A stretch of 55,511 bases of DNA from Deltaproteobacteria bacterium (GTDB lineage: Bacteria > Desulfobacterota > Desulfobaccia > Desulfobaccales > Desulfobaccaceae). Below the pieces are notes generated by a model. It worked only from the letters and a program-made list of their open reading frames with translations, did not search any database and was not told the origin of the DNA. Below are positions 45,342 to 53,521 of this stretch, in pieces (positions within the stretch are counted from its first letter, which is position 1; each line of letters begins with the position of its first letter). The stretch is from assembly GCA_019309545.1 (NCBI GenBank), contig JAFDGA010000025.1, forward strand, positions 1-55,511, written 5' to 3'. The position numbers were made by a program, and so were the translations under genes.

Positions 45342-47752
45342 ATCAGTGGACGCTGGTCTACGAGGGATTTGACCCCCAACAAGAGGGATTGCGGGAAGCC
45401 ATGTGCACCCTGGGGAACGGTTATTTTGCCACACGGGGGGCCGGACCGGAAGCCGCGGCCGATAACATCCACTATCCCGGCACCTATCTGAGCGGGGGTT
45501 ACAATCGCCTGAAAACCGAAATCGCCGGCAAAAGCATTGAGAATGAAGACCTGGTCAACATGCCGAACTGGCTGCCGCTGAATTTTCGCATTGGCAGCCG
45601 AAACTGGTTTAACCTGATGGCCGTTGATCTTATTTCCTATCGCCAGGAGCTTGATCTGAAAGAGGGGATCCTGCGACGCCGCTTTCGGTTCCGTGACAGC
45701 CAGGGGCGGCAGACCCAAGTGACCTGCCGGCGTCTGGTCCATATGCAAAATCCCCACTATGGTGCCCAGGAACTAACCCTGACCGCCGAGAATTGGTCCG
45801 GTCCAGTGGAGTTTTGCACTGCCCTGGACGGCCGGGTGATCAACGCCGGAGTGGAACGCTACAAGCAACTTAACAACAACCACCTGGAACCGCTGGCAAC
45901 CAGAATGATCGATGCCGAAGCCATTTATCTTGAAGTACAGACCAACCAATCCAAACTGCGGGTCTCCCAGGCCGCCCGGACCAGAGTTTACCAGGATGGC
46001 CAACTCCTGGAAATAGAGCGCAAATTGATCGAGAAACCGCGGTACATCGCCCAGCACTTTAACCTCGACCTTAAGGAAGGCCGCGAAGTATTAATTGAAA
46101 AAGCGATGGCGATGTATACCTCGCGCGACCGCGGCATCTCCGAGTGTGGACTGGCAGCCCAAGAGGCCCTCCAGCGGTGTGTAAGTTTTGCAGCTCTCCA
46201 TGAAAGTCACACTCTGGCCTGGGAACAGTTGTGGCGCCGTTTCGAAATCGAATTCCAATCCAATGATGTCAGTGAGACCGATGATGAATACATCACCATG
46301 GTTCTCCACCTCTATATATTCCACCTGCTGCAGACTACCTCGATGCACACCATGGACCTGGACGTGGGAGTGCCTTCCCGGGGCTGGCACGGGGAGGCCT
46401 ACCGCGGGCACATCTTCTGGGACGAGTTGTTCGTTTTTCCTTTTTTGAACCTGCGGCTCCATGAGATTACCCGGGCTTTGCTACAGTATCGGTTCCGACG
46501 CCTCAACGAAGCCAGATTTAATGCCCGGCAGTATGGATACCGGGGGGCCTTATACCCCTGGCAAAGTGGCAGCAGCGGGCGGGAGGAGAGCCAGAAAATT
46601 CACCTCAACCCGAGGTCCAGACGTTGGATTCCGGATAATACCTATCTGCAATTCCACGTAAATTCCGCGATCGCGTACAACGTTTACCACTATTTCCAGG
46701 TAACCAGGGATTTGGAATTTTTGGCCTTTTTCGGAGCGGAGATGATGCTGGAGATCGCCCGCTTCTGGGGCAGCATTGCCACCTATAATCCTTCCCTGGA
46801 GCGCTATGAAATTCTGGGGGTCATGGGCCCGGATGAATACCACGACAGATATCCCGACCGGGAAGAACCGGGGCTGGACAACAATGCCTATACTAACCTG
46901 ATGGCGGTCTGGGTATTGAGCCGTACTTTAGAACTGTTCGACCTACTGCCGGAAGATCGCAGTCTGGAACTCTGCAAAAGCCTTGAGCTGCAAAAAGCCG
47001 AGATGGAGCGCTGGCGGGACATCAGCCACAAAATGTTTGTGCCGTTCCATGATGACGGCATCATCAGCCAGTTTCAAGGCTACGAGCAGTTGGCCGAATT
47101 TGATTGGGACGGCTATCGGAAAAAATATGGTGACATCCAGCGCCTGGACCGCATCCTGGAGGCGGAAGGAGACACCCCCAACCGCTATAAGGTGTCCAAA
47201 CAGGCGGATGTCTTGATGTTGTTTTATCTCTTCTCCTCCGAACAATTACGGGAGCTGTTTGAGCAATTGGGCTACCCCTTTGCATATGAGACCATCCCCA
47301 AAAACATTGATTATTACTTAAAAAGGACTTCCCACGGTTCCACTCTGAGCCGAGTTGCCCACTCCTGGGTGTTGGTACGGTCGGACCGGGCTGGCTCTTG
47401 GCAGCTTTTCAACCAGGCCCTGGCCAGCGACATTGCGGATATTCAGGGCGGAACCACCCCCGAGGGCATTCATCTGGGCGCCATGGCCGGAGTGGTGGAT
47501 TTAATGCAACGGGCCTACACCGGGGTAGAAACCCGGGGCAACGTTTTGTTGTTCAATCCGTTTCTGCCTAAAGAACTGGGCAAGCTGCACCTGCGCATCC
47601 GATATCGCTGCCATTCTCTGGAGATAACCCTGACGCCGGATAAATTGCGCATTGAGGCTTTGGAGTTTCCGGCCGGGCCGATTCGAATCGGGGTCAGAGG
47701 AAATGTCTTTGAACTCAAAAGAGGCGAAACCATAGAGGTATCATTAGCCTGA
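45338..47752 (+). CDS. Glycoside hydrolase family 65 phosphorylase (trehalose/maltose/kojibiose type)
   Basis: GH65 enzymes split alpha-glucosyl disaccharides with phosphate, releasing beta-glucose-1-phosphate. The 804-residue protein has the N-terminal beta-sandwich, the alpha/alpha barrel with GEAYRGHIFWDELFVFP, the general-acid Glu in VMGPDEYHD, and the phosphate-binding segment KQADVLMLFYLF with HGSTLS. The neighbouring fused phosphatase/mutase favours trehalose as substrate, but kojibiose or maltose cannot be excluded. ATG overlaps the upstream stop (ATGA) with GAAGGAG before it, indicating coupled expression. Confidence 0.92.
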   Translation: MNQWTLVYEGFDPQQEGLREAMCTLGNGYFATRGAGPEAAADNIHYPGTYLSGGYNRLKTEIAGKSIENEDLVNMPNWLPLNFRIGSRNWFNLMAVDLISYRQELDLKEGILRRRFRFRDSQGRQTQVTCRRLVHMQNPHYGAQELTLTAENWSGPVEFCTALDGRVINAGVERYKQLNNNHLEPLATRMIDAEAIYLEVQTNQSKLRVSQAARTRVYQDGQLLEIERKLIEKPRYIAQHFNLDLKEGREVLIEKAMAMYTSRDRGISECGLAAQEALQRCVSFAALHESHTLAWEQLWRRFEIEFQSNDVSETDDEYITMVLHLYIFHLLQTTSMHTMDLDVGVPSRGWHGEAYRGHIFWDELFVFPFLNLRLHEITRALLQYRFRRLNEARFNARQYGYRGALYPWQSGSSGREESQKIHLNPRSRRWIPDNTYLQFHVNSAIAYNVYHYFQVTRDLEFLAFFGAEMMLEIARFWGSIATYNPSLERYEILGVMGPDEYHDRYPDREEPGLDNNAYTNLMAVWVLSRTLELFDLLPEDRSLELCKSLELQKAEMERWRDISHKMFVPFHDDGIISQFQGYEQLAEFDWDGYRKKYGDIQRLDRILEAEGDTPNRYKVSKQADVLMLFYLFSSEQLRELFEQLGYPFAYETIPKNIDYYLKRTSHGSTLSRVAHSWVLVRSDRAGSWQLFNQALASDIADIQGGTTPEGIHLGAMAGVVDLMQRAYTGVETRGNVLLFNPFLPKELGKLHLRIRYRCHSLEITLTPDKLRIEALEFPAGPIRIGVRGNVFELKRGETIEVSLA

Positions 47753-48018
47753 CAGCAAAAATTAGCCAGGCTCCATAAAGGCGGCTTTAGCGGCCAGCAC
47801 GCCGAAGACACCGTGCGCCACTAGCGGCCTAGGCAGGGAAGAATGGCCCCACAGTGCCGCGGTCATCTTGGACCTCATGCTTACCCAACTCCGGGGAACC
47901 AACTCCCCCAGGAGGGTGGTAAACCCCCAGAATTGATCCCCATGGGACTACAGCCTATCTGGGTAATATCTTAATTAAAAAAATGCTGTTCTGATTCTCC
48001 CGGCCGGACCGCCGCCCC
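47753..48018. other. Gap between the GH65 gene and the TPR pseudogene
   Basis: I see no gene, promoter or terminator of note here. It may be the decayed upstream part of the following pseudogene. Confidence 0.4.
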
Positions 48019-48955
48019 TGGCCGCCCTGATCCTCCAAGGAGAGACCGCCTATGACCAGGGCAACTTGCCGGAGGCGTAGGACAAGGCCGAAACCGTCCT
48101 GTCCCAAACTCCTGATAATGGTCGAGCCCTGACCTTAATGGGGTGGGTCATACCAAGTTGCGATCAAAGAGCCAAAATGCCCCCTCACCCTCGCCCTCTA
48201 CCCCGCTGGCGGGGGAGAGGGGATAAAGCTGTATCTCAGCTGAACGCGGCTAGTCGTCAGATGCCGCACGCGGCTCTGCCCCGGGCCTGGAGGAGGAATT
48301 TATGGGCGGCCTCTTTGCGGTTCTGGACCAGATAAATCTGGGCCAACAAGGCCCTGGAGGTCTGGGACTACGCCAAGACCCTGGATCCCAAGGATTCCAC
48401 TCCCCACCTTTTAAAGGCATCGCCTTGGCCGTTTTGAACCGGCCCGGGGAGGCCATCCAGGAGATCAATAAGTCCATTGAGCTGAACGACAATGTCGCGA
48501 TCTTCCGGGGCCGCCAATCCCTGGACCAGGATTTAGCGGTGCGCAATGCCGGTCTGGCCCGGGCCTGCCAGCAGTTAGCGGTCACGGCCGTCAAGTATGA
48601 GCCGGTTAACGGTGCGGCCCACCTGTTCTTGCGGGATATCACTACTGCCAGCCGGGCCGGTGCTGCCGCCCCCCTCTTTACTTCTGGCCTGCTCCTGGGC
48701 TTTGCTAACACAGAGTCAGCTCTCTTGCGCGTGCTGTCACCGGCCAATCAGGCTACCTACCGCAGCCTCCAGTTTCTTGGCACTGAGGCTCTGGGCCTGA
48801 CTCGGGATTACGCCCCCATGTTTGAGATGCCCTTCGCCCGGGTCGGCGTTAGCGGAGGGCTTGGGGCCACGGAAGGCAGTAAATTGCGCCAGGATCACCA
48901 GGCCGTGGCGTACGGCGGCGGTGACGGCTCCGGGTTGATGGCAAGGAGAGCTTAG
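48019..48955 (+). pseudogene. Decayed TPR/outer-membrane-type protein gene
   Basis: Fragments of one ancestral protein can be followed across several frames. From about 48020 a TPR-like unit reads LQGETAYDQGNLPEA, then an in-frame TAG, then DKAETVLSQTPDNGRALTLMG. A palindromic repeat interrupts it. Further on RRNLWAASLRF and ANKALEVWDYAKTLDPKDS appear in one frame and KGIALAVLNRPGEAIQEINK, SIELNDN and LSPANQATYRSL in another. This mixture fits a long TPR protein that carried a C-terminal outer-membrane-type region, now frameshifted, interrupted and truncated. It is not expected to make a functional product. Confidence 0.65.
48194..48221. repeat. GC-rich interspersed palindrome inside the pseudogene
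   Basis: CCCTCTACCCCGC (48194-48206) faces GCGGGGGAGAGGG (48209-48221), matching at 12 of 13 positions. It is preceded by CCCCTCACCCTCG. This CCCTC-type palindrome is of a kind widespread in bacterial genomes as a non-coding repeat. Confidence 0.6.
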
Positions 48956-49017
48956 CAAGAAACCACACCAGAGGGGTACTGTCAAATCAAGTCTGATTCA
49001 GGGCATTTAAAAAAGTC

Positions 49018-49047
49018 TTGACAAAGGTTAGAAAGCCGGGCTAAAAA
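49018..49047 (+). promoter_or_regulatory. Promoter upstream of the exported methylase locus
   Basis: TTGACA (49018-49023) and TAAAAA (49042-49047) are 18 bp apart. The predicted RNA start near 49054 lies ahead of a structured leader with a terminator. The same TTGACA plus TAAAA-type pattern is used upstream of panC and the biotin carboxylase gene. Confidence 0.5.
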
Positions 49048-49053
49048 TACGAC

Positions 49054-49159
49054 AATTGAGGGGATTGAACCCCTTTAACACTACCCCGAAGTCTAAAGCC
49101 GTCAGAATTAAGCCACGAAGGCGTTTCCACCTGGAGGTGGAGTCTCGTGGTTTTTTTTT
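49054..49159 (+). ncRNA. Structured leader or small RNA before the first exported methylase gene
   Basis: The predicted transcript has a hairpin GGGG/CCCC (49060-49072) and ends in an intrinsic terminator, so it is either a roughly 105-nt small RNA or an attenuating leader for the following gene 53 bp downstream. It does not match a riboswitch I recognise; in particular no B12 box is visible. The surrounding DNA also carries a perfect 10-bp inverted repeat AAAGCCGGGC/GCCCGGCTTT at 49032-49041 and 49160-49169. Confidence 0.45.
49113..49159 (+). terminator. Two-tier intrinsic terminator
   Basis: CCACGA (49113-49118) pairs with TCGTGG (49145-49150), enclosing a second stem CCACCT/AGGTGG, and nine T follow directly. 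It lies upstream of, not after, the exported methylase gene. Confidence 0.8.
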
Positions 49160-49211
49160 GCCCGGCTTTTAGGAAAAATTTACGAGTTCTTAATGATGAA
49201 AGGTTGGCGGG

Positions 49212-50144
49212 ATGGTAGGGATTAAACTGGCGAAGCCGATATGGATAACGGCCTTACTCATGGTAGGGGGGATGCTTGCAGTCCTTCCGGCGGTTGCTGG
49301 TTCGGGAACCTTATACTTAGTGAGCACCGGGCCGGGCGACCCCCAACACCTCACGGTCAAGGCCCTGGAGACCATTAAAAATGCCGACTTGGTGTTATGC
49401 AGCCATCAATCGGCCAAGAATTTGCGAGAAATCCTAAAGGGAAAAAAGGTGGAGGATCCCTGGAAGGAACTCTGGTTTTATCAAGGGGTGCCATGGATGA
49501 AAGATCTTGCCACCTTCAAACCAGAAGCGCGGGCCAAGATCGTGGCGGAAAAAAAGCGCCAACGAGATGAATATGTCAAGCGGCTGCAAATCCTCCTGGA
49601 CCAGGGGAAAAAAGTGGCGCTTTTGGAAGGCGGCGACCCTACCGTCTATAGCCGAAGCTTCTGGATTTTGGATGAATTAGACGAGGGCCGGGTGGAAATT
49701 ATCCCCGGGGTGGGAGCCATGACCGCGGCCATGGCCGCTCTGAAGAAAAGCAGCACCGGTGGCGGGGCCCGATTTGTGGCCCAGACTGCGCCTTTTGCCT
49801 TTTTCGGGAAAAGTGACCGGGACGACCTGGCCCGCGACCTCTCCCGTTATCCGGGCACTCTGGTGTTCTATATGGGAATAGCAGAAATCGAGAACTTGGT
49901 GAATACTCTGAAGAAGTACAATTCTGCCGACTTGCCGCTGGCCGTGGTCTTTTACGCGGGCTACGCTGAGAAAGAAAAGGTCATCAAAGGCAACCTGGGC
50001 AATATTCTGGGAAAAGTCGCTCCTGAAAAGGAGGACTGGTTGGGAATGATTATTGTCGGGCACTGTCTGGAAGGTCCAGCTTTCAATTTATCGGGAAAGG
50101 CTAAGAAGCCCGCCATCCGTAAAGGCCCAAGTCAAATGAAATGA
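49212..50144 (+). CDS. Exported tetrapyrrole-methylase-fold protein (copy 1)
   Basis: The 310-residue protein opens with a Sec-type signal peptide (IWITALLMVGGMLAVL, cleavage likely after AVA at about residue 29), then the complete tetrapyrrole (corrin/porphyrin) methylase fold: LYLVSTGPGDPQHLT with ADLVLC, the second motif GGDPTVYS, VEIIPGVGAMTAAMAAL, GTLVFYMG, LAVVFYAG and MIIVG. A family-unusual insertion with DPWKELW lies between the first two motifs. CbiF- and CobM-type relatives are cytoplasmic SAM-dependent enzymes, so export is odd and suggests a binding role. No start codon near the first beta strand would give a cytoplasmic form. It is followed by a TonB receptor and a paralogue. 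Confidence 0.85.
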   Translation: MVGIKLAKPIWITALLMVGGMLAVLPAVAGSGTLYLVSTGPGDPQHLTVKALETIKNADLVLCSHQSAKNLREILKGKKVEDPWKELWFYQGVPWMKDLATFKPEARAKIVAEKKRQRDEYVKRLQILLDQGKKVALLEGGDPTVYSRSFWILDELDEGRVEIIPGVGAMTAAMAALKKSSTGGGARFVAQTAPFAFFGKSDRDDLARDLSRYPGTLVFYMGIAEIENLVNTLKKYNSADLPLAVVFYAGYAEKEKVIKGNLGNILGKVAPEKEDWLGMIIVGHCLEGPAFNLSGKAKKPAIRKGPSQMK

Positions 50145-50372
50145 AGATTTTCTTAAAACCTGAAAGGAGAAAAGGAATGAGGGCAAAACTTTGACTGTCA
50201 GAAAAGAGGGCAGGCCGCTCCCGCCAAGGTTACCGACCTGCCCTCGAGGGTGTCGGTAAACGTCACACCCCTTATTATTTGTACCATAATGCGAAGGATT
50301 ATGGCAATGGGGGTTGTGACGCACACGGGAACTTTTTTAGCTTGATGGACAAGGGAAAGGAGTGTGCGATTC
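50145..50372 (+). other. Structured leader of the TonB receptor gene
   Basis: This gap contains a short well-initiated frame (AAAGGAG, then ATG at 50177 and a stop five codons later) and several perfect helices. GAGGGCAGG (50206-50214) pairs with CCTGCCCTC (50237-50245). TTACCGA (50230-50236, in the loop of the first) pairs with TCGGTAA (50253-50259), which together can form an H-type pseudoknot. CGTCACA (50261-50267) pairs with TGTGACG (50315-50321) around CCATAAT/ATTATGG (50284-50304). It ends near the ribosome site AAAGGAG at 50356. I do not recognise a known riboswitch. Confidence 0.5.
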
Positions 50373-52478
50373 ATGGCTCGCAGAGGATTTATAGCGGGTT
50401 TGTGCCTGATTTTTCTGGTTTTTGCCCAGGCGGTAGGGGCCGCAGCAACGCCAGAAACTCAGGGAACCCAAGAACGGGCGACGGAAGCCTTCAAATTGGA
50501 GGAGATCACGGTCATTGCTCCCCAACCGGGAGTGGAAATTACTACAGATAAAACCATCATTCGCATGGACCAGTTCAAAAAGCCGGGTTATGTCCGCACC
50601 CTGGAGGATGTGCTGCAGGAAATCGGCGGCATTGACGTGCTGCGCCATAATGCCCTGATGGCCAGCCCTGGGGACGAGATCGCCATCCGGGGACTGAGCG
50701 AAGGGCGACTGGTAGTGGAGATCGACGGCCGGCGTATCAATCACACCGGCCACTTTGGCAGATACGTGGTTGACTGGTCCACCCTCAGCCTTGACGACAT
50801 CGACCGGGTGGAAATCATCCGGGGAGCCCATTCCGTGCTGCACCCCTTTGCCATCGGCGGGGTCATCAACATTATCACTAAAAAGGGGCAGCAGACCGAT
50901 CAAGTGAAACCTGACGTCAGTATTTCGTCCGGCTATTCTTCCTTCAACACGTATTTCAACCAGGGCTCCATTGATGGTGGTCTCTTCAATCGGGTGGGCT
51001 ATCATTTTTCCCTCAGCCGCCAATCCACGGATGGCTTTTTGCGCAACAACTTCCAGTGGAACAACAACTTTGCTGGTGGCTTGCAGTTCTTTCTGCCGTA
51101 CGAGGCCAAGCTGTGGTTGGGATTCCGGTACAGTAAAGTGAACTACGGCTTCCCAGTGATCAATGACCCCTCCCGACCGGATTTTGACCCCGATTATCCC
51201 CCCTTCATACCGATAGGGGCGGATGCGCTGCGCCACCTGCCCGCTACGGTCCAACTGCCCGGCCCGCCCATCCCGCAATGGAATAAAAACACCTACTACC
51301 TGGACGGCATTCTGACCGTGCCGCTGGGGCCGGGCACCAGCAAGGTGCACGCCTACACCACCGACGGCCGCCGGGATATCCATTTTTACAGATTCATGGG
51401 GGGCAAAAACGTCTTTGTGCATGCCGATACCCGGGACGTCACCAAGGGCATCCTGGCGGAGTACCGGGATGTCAAGCTGGTGGAACGGGATTATCTCAAA
51501 AATTATCTGACGGTCGGGTTTGATTATCAATTGCTGGGAATGCCTCCCCAGAACCCGATTATTTACCTGGTTAAATCCGCCTATCTGCAAGATGTGGCCA
51601 AGTTGTGGAACCGTCTGACCTTTACCGCGGGAGTGCGCTATTATAATATTCAGATGGATACCTATTATGCCTGGTTTGAACAAGGCAAGCCGGCGCCTGC
51701 CTGGCCGACCGCCGGCAAGCAGCAACGGGAATCAAACTGGTTCCCCAGCTTCAAGCTGGATGTCCAGGTCACCCCGGATACGGCGCTTTACGCCGCGGTG
51801 AGCCGGGCCCTGCGCCTGCCCTGTCCTTGAGACTACTACTGGTGGGCGCGGTGCGCGTCCAAAGATAATCCGGTGTTGCGACCGGAAACGGCGTGGGAAT
51901 ATGAAACCGGCATCATCCAGAGCTTTAAACCTCTCACCCTGAGGGGCACCTTCTACTTTTATGACATCTCGGATTTTATGAACGACAGCGGCATTATGGC
52001 GCCAGGCACTGGCCTGGGCAGCGACTGCCTATATAACATCCCTAGCGTCAAATTATACGGGGTGGAATTGGAGGCGGCGCTGGATTTCAGCAAACGCTTC
52101 CGGGGCATGGTCTCCTACAGCTATCAGGCATTCGACGCCACTGATTCCCCCTTCCAAAAGGGCTGGAGCTATTATCTACCACTATTGTATCCGAAACACA
52201 AAATCAAGGCGATGGGGCGGGCGCGACTCTGGGAAGACGGCTGGCTGCAGGCCAACCTGCGCTTTGTCAGCGACCGCAGCGTCCAGAAACAAGAATATGG
52301 CCGGCTGAAAGCCTACGCCACCCTGGATTTAGGCTTCGAGCAGAAGTTTCGCTTCTGGCAGCAGGAACTGACCCTGAACGCCTTTGCGAACAACCTGACG
52401 GGCAAACGCTATCAGGAAATCCATGGTTACTATATGCCTCGGCAGACATACGGGTTCACCATCGGCACCAAATTTTAA
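50373..52478 (+). CDS. TonB-dependent outer-membrane receptor with one in-frame TGA
   Basis: One frame of 701 codons, the normal receptor length, broken only by TGA at 51828-51830 (codon 486). It has a signal peptide (FIAGLCLIFLVFAQAVGAA), a TonB-box-like EEITVIA, the plug domain (LEDVLQEIGGIDVLR, IAIRGLSEGRLVVEIDG, VEIIRGAHSVLHPFAIGGVINIITKKG) and a beta barrel ending in Phe (TIGTKF), as outer-membrane proteins do. The sequence on either side of TGA (SRALRLPCP and DYYWWARCASKDNP, then LRPETAWEYETG) is continuous receptor sequence without frame loss. It may be a selenocysteine codon or a nonsense mutation. It lies between the two exported methylase-fold genes. ATG 50373 has AAAGGAG ten bases upstream. 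Confidence 0.82.
51843..51861 (+). other. SECIS-like hairpin just after the in-frame TGA
   Basis: TGGGCGC (51843-51849) pairs with GCGTCCA (51855-51861), seven pairs with one G-U, around a GGTGC loop. The loop begins 19 nt after the TGA, inside the 16-37 nt range described for bacterial SECIS elements, and has G at its first two positions as those require. This could occur by chance in GC-rich sequence. Confidence 0.35.
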
Positions 52479-52513
52479 CCGGTTGTTTGATAACTCTAAA
52501 AAGAGGATAAATC

Positions 52514-53467
52514 ATGTCACTACAGTTGCGTATAAGTGTTAGGTTATTGCTTGGAGTGTTGATGCTAGTGGCCGGAGTGCACTCCGCCCACCCCGGTTCC
52601 CTCACTCCCGGCACCTTTTATGTGGTGGGCACCGGACCCGCCGGACCGGAATACGCCACCCTCAGGACCCTGGAAGTCATCAAAGAAGCGGATTTTATCC
52701 TGTGCAACGATAAAATGAAGCAACGTTTTCAGGCATATCTAAAAGGTAAACCGATTCTGGCTGACCCCTGGAAGGGTATGTGGGATTATCACGGCAAGCC
52801 CTGGGAAGAACTCTCGAAAATGAAACGGGAAAAAAAACTGGCCTTTCAAAAAGAGCGGATCAGGATCCGCGATGAGATAGTCCGCCATATTAAGGAGAAA
52901 CTGGCCCAGGGAAAGACCGTGGTCTTGTTGGACAGCGGCGACCCCTGTCTCTTCGGTCCGTCCCACTGGTTTATTGAAGGTTTTGATCCGCAACAGGTGG
53001 AAATCATTCCGGGAGTAGGGGCCTTCAGCGCGGCCATGGCGGCCTTGAAAAAATCCAGCATCCCGGCCTATGATACGCACTTTGTGATGCAGACCTCGCC
53101 TTTTTTTATCACGGGCAAAAAGGACAAAGGCGCGGCAGTGATCAAAGATCTAGCCAAATATCCCATCACCATGGTGTTTTACATGGGTTTAAAGGAACTC
53201 CCCAATCTCATTCCCCTGATAAAGAAGTATCATCCCGGCGATCTGCCCGTGGCCGTGGTGTATAATGCCGGTTACCCTGATAAGGAGAAAGTGGTCAAAG
53301 GGACGCTCGACACTATCGTGGACAAAGTAGCCGGTGAAAAGGAAAAATGGAACGGCCTGATTATTGTGGGCCGGTGTCTGGAAGGTCAACCTTACCGCGG
53401 TCGGGTGGAAAACCTGGTTGGTTATCAGGACCTTCAAAAGATTAACAAGCCGGTCACGAAGCCGTAA
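52514..53467 (+). CDS. Exported tetrapyrrole-methylase-fold protein (copy 2)
   Basis: This 317-residue paralogue of the protein at 49212 has a clear signal peptide (LLLGVLMLVAGVHSA), then FYVVGTGPAGPEYATLRT with ADFILC, DSGDPCLFG, VEIIPGVGAFSAAMAALKKS, ITMVFYMGL, VAVVYNAGYPDKEKVVKGTL and LIIVG. The same insertion, with DPWKGMWDYHGKPW, is present. Here the usual GPGD of the first motif is GPAG, removing the conserved Asp, so SAM-dependent catalysis is doubtful. It follows the receptor gene by 35 bp, with AGAGGA before ATG. Export of both paralogues argues against a misplaced start. Confidence 0.85.
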   Translation: MSLQLRISVRLLLGVLMLVAGVHSAHPGSLTPGTFYVVGTGPAGPEYATLRTLEVIKEADFILCNDKMKQRFQAYLKGKPILADPWKGMWDYHGKPWEELSKMKREKKLAFQKERIRIRDEIVRHIKEKLAQGKTVVLLDSGDPCLFGPSHWFIEGFDPQQVEIIPGVGAFSAAMAALKKSSIPAYDTHFVMQTSPFFITGKKDKGAAVIKDLAKYPITMVFYMGLKELPNLIPLIKKYHPGDLPVAVVYNAGYPDKEKVVKGTLDTIVDKVAGEKEKWNGLIIVGRCLEGQPYRGRVENLVGYQDLQKINKPVTKP

Positions 53468-53521
53468 ATTCGAATTGATGCTTGGTGACCGGGTTACTTT
53501 GACAAAACTTTAAGGAGAGTA

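Noticed and set aside
49050-49120. Minus-strand tRNA suggested by GGGGATTGAACCCC
   Set aside because: The complement resembles a T-arm but has only four pairs, and no anticodon or acceptor stem follows.
50206-50321. Cobalamin riboswitch before the TonB receptor
   Set aside because: Only GACCTGCC, the end of a B12 box, is present. The rest of the core is missing and the enclosing hairpin loop of 22 nt is far too short, so I call an unclassified leader instead.
50337-51725. 462-codon minus-strand open frame opposite the TonB receptor
   Set aside because: It is the complement of the receptor coding sequence, has no family features, and the opposite strand gives a clear receptor.
51831-52478. 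Second half of the receptor as an independent gene
   Set aside because: It starts in mid-barrel without a ribosome site or signal peptide and is in the same frame as the first half.
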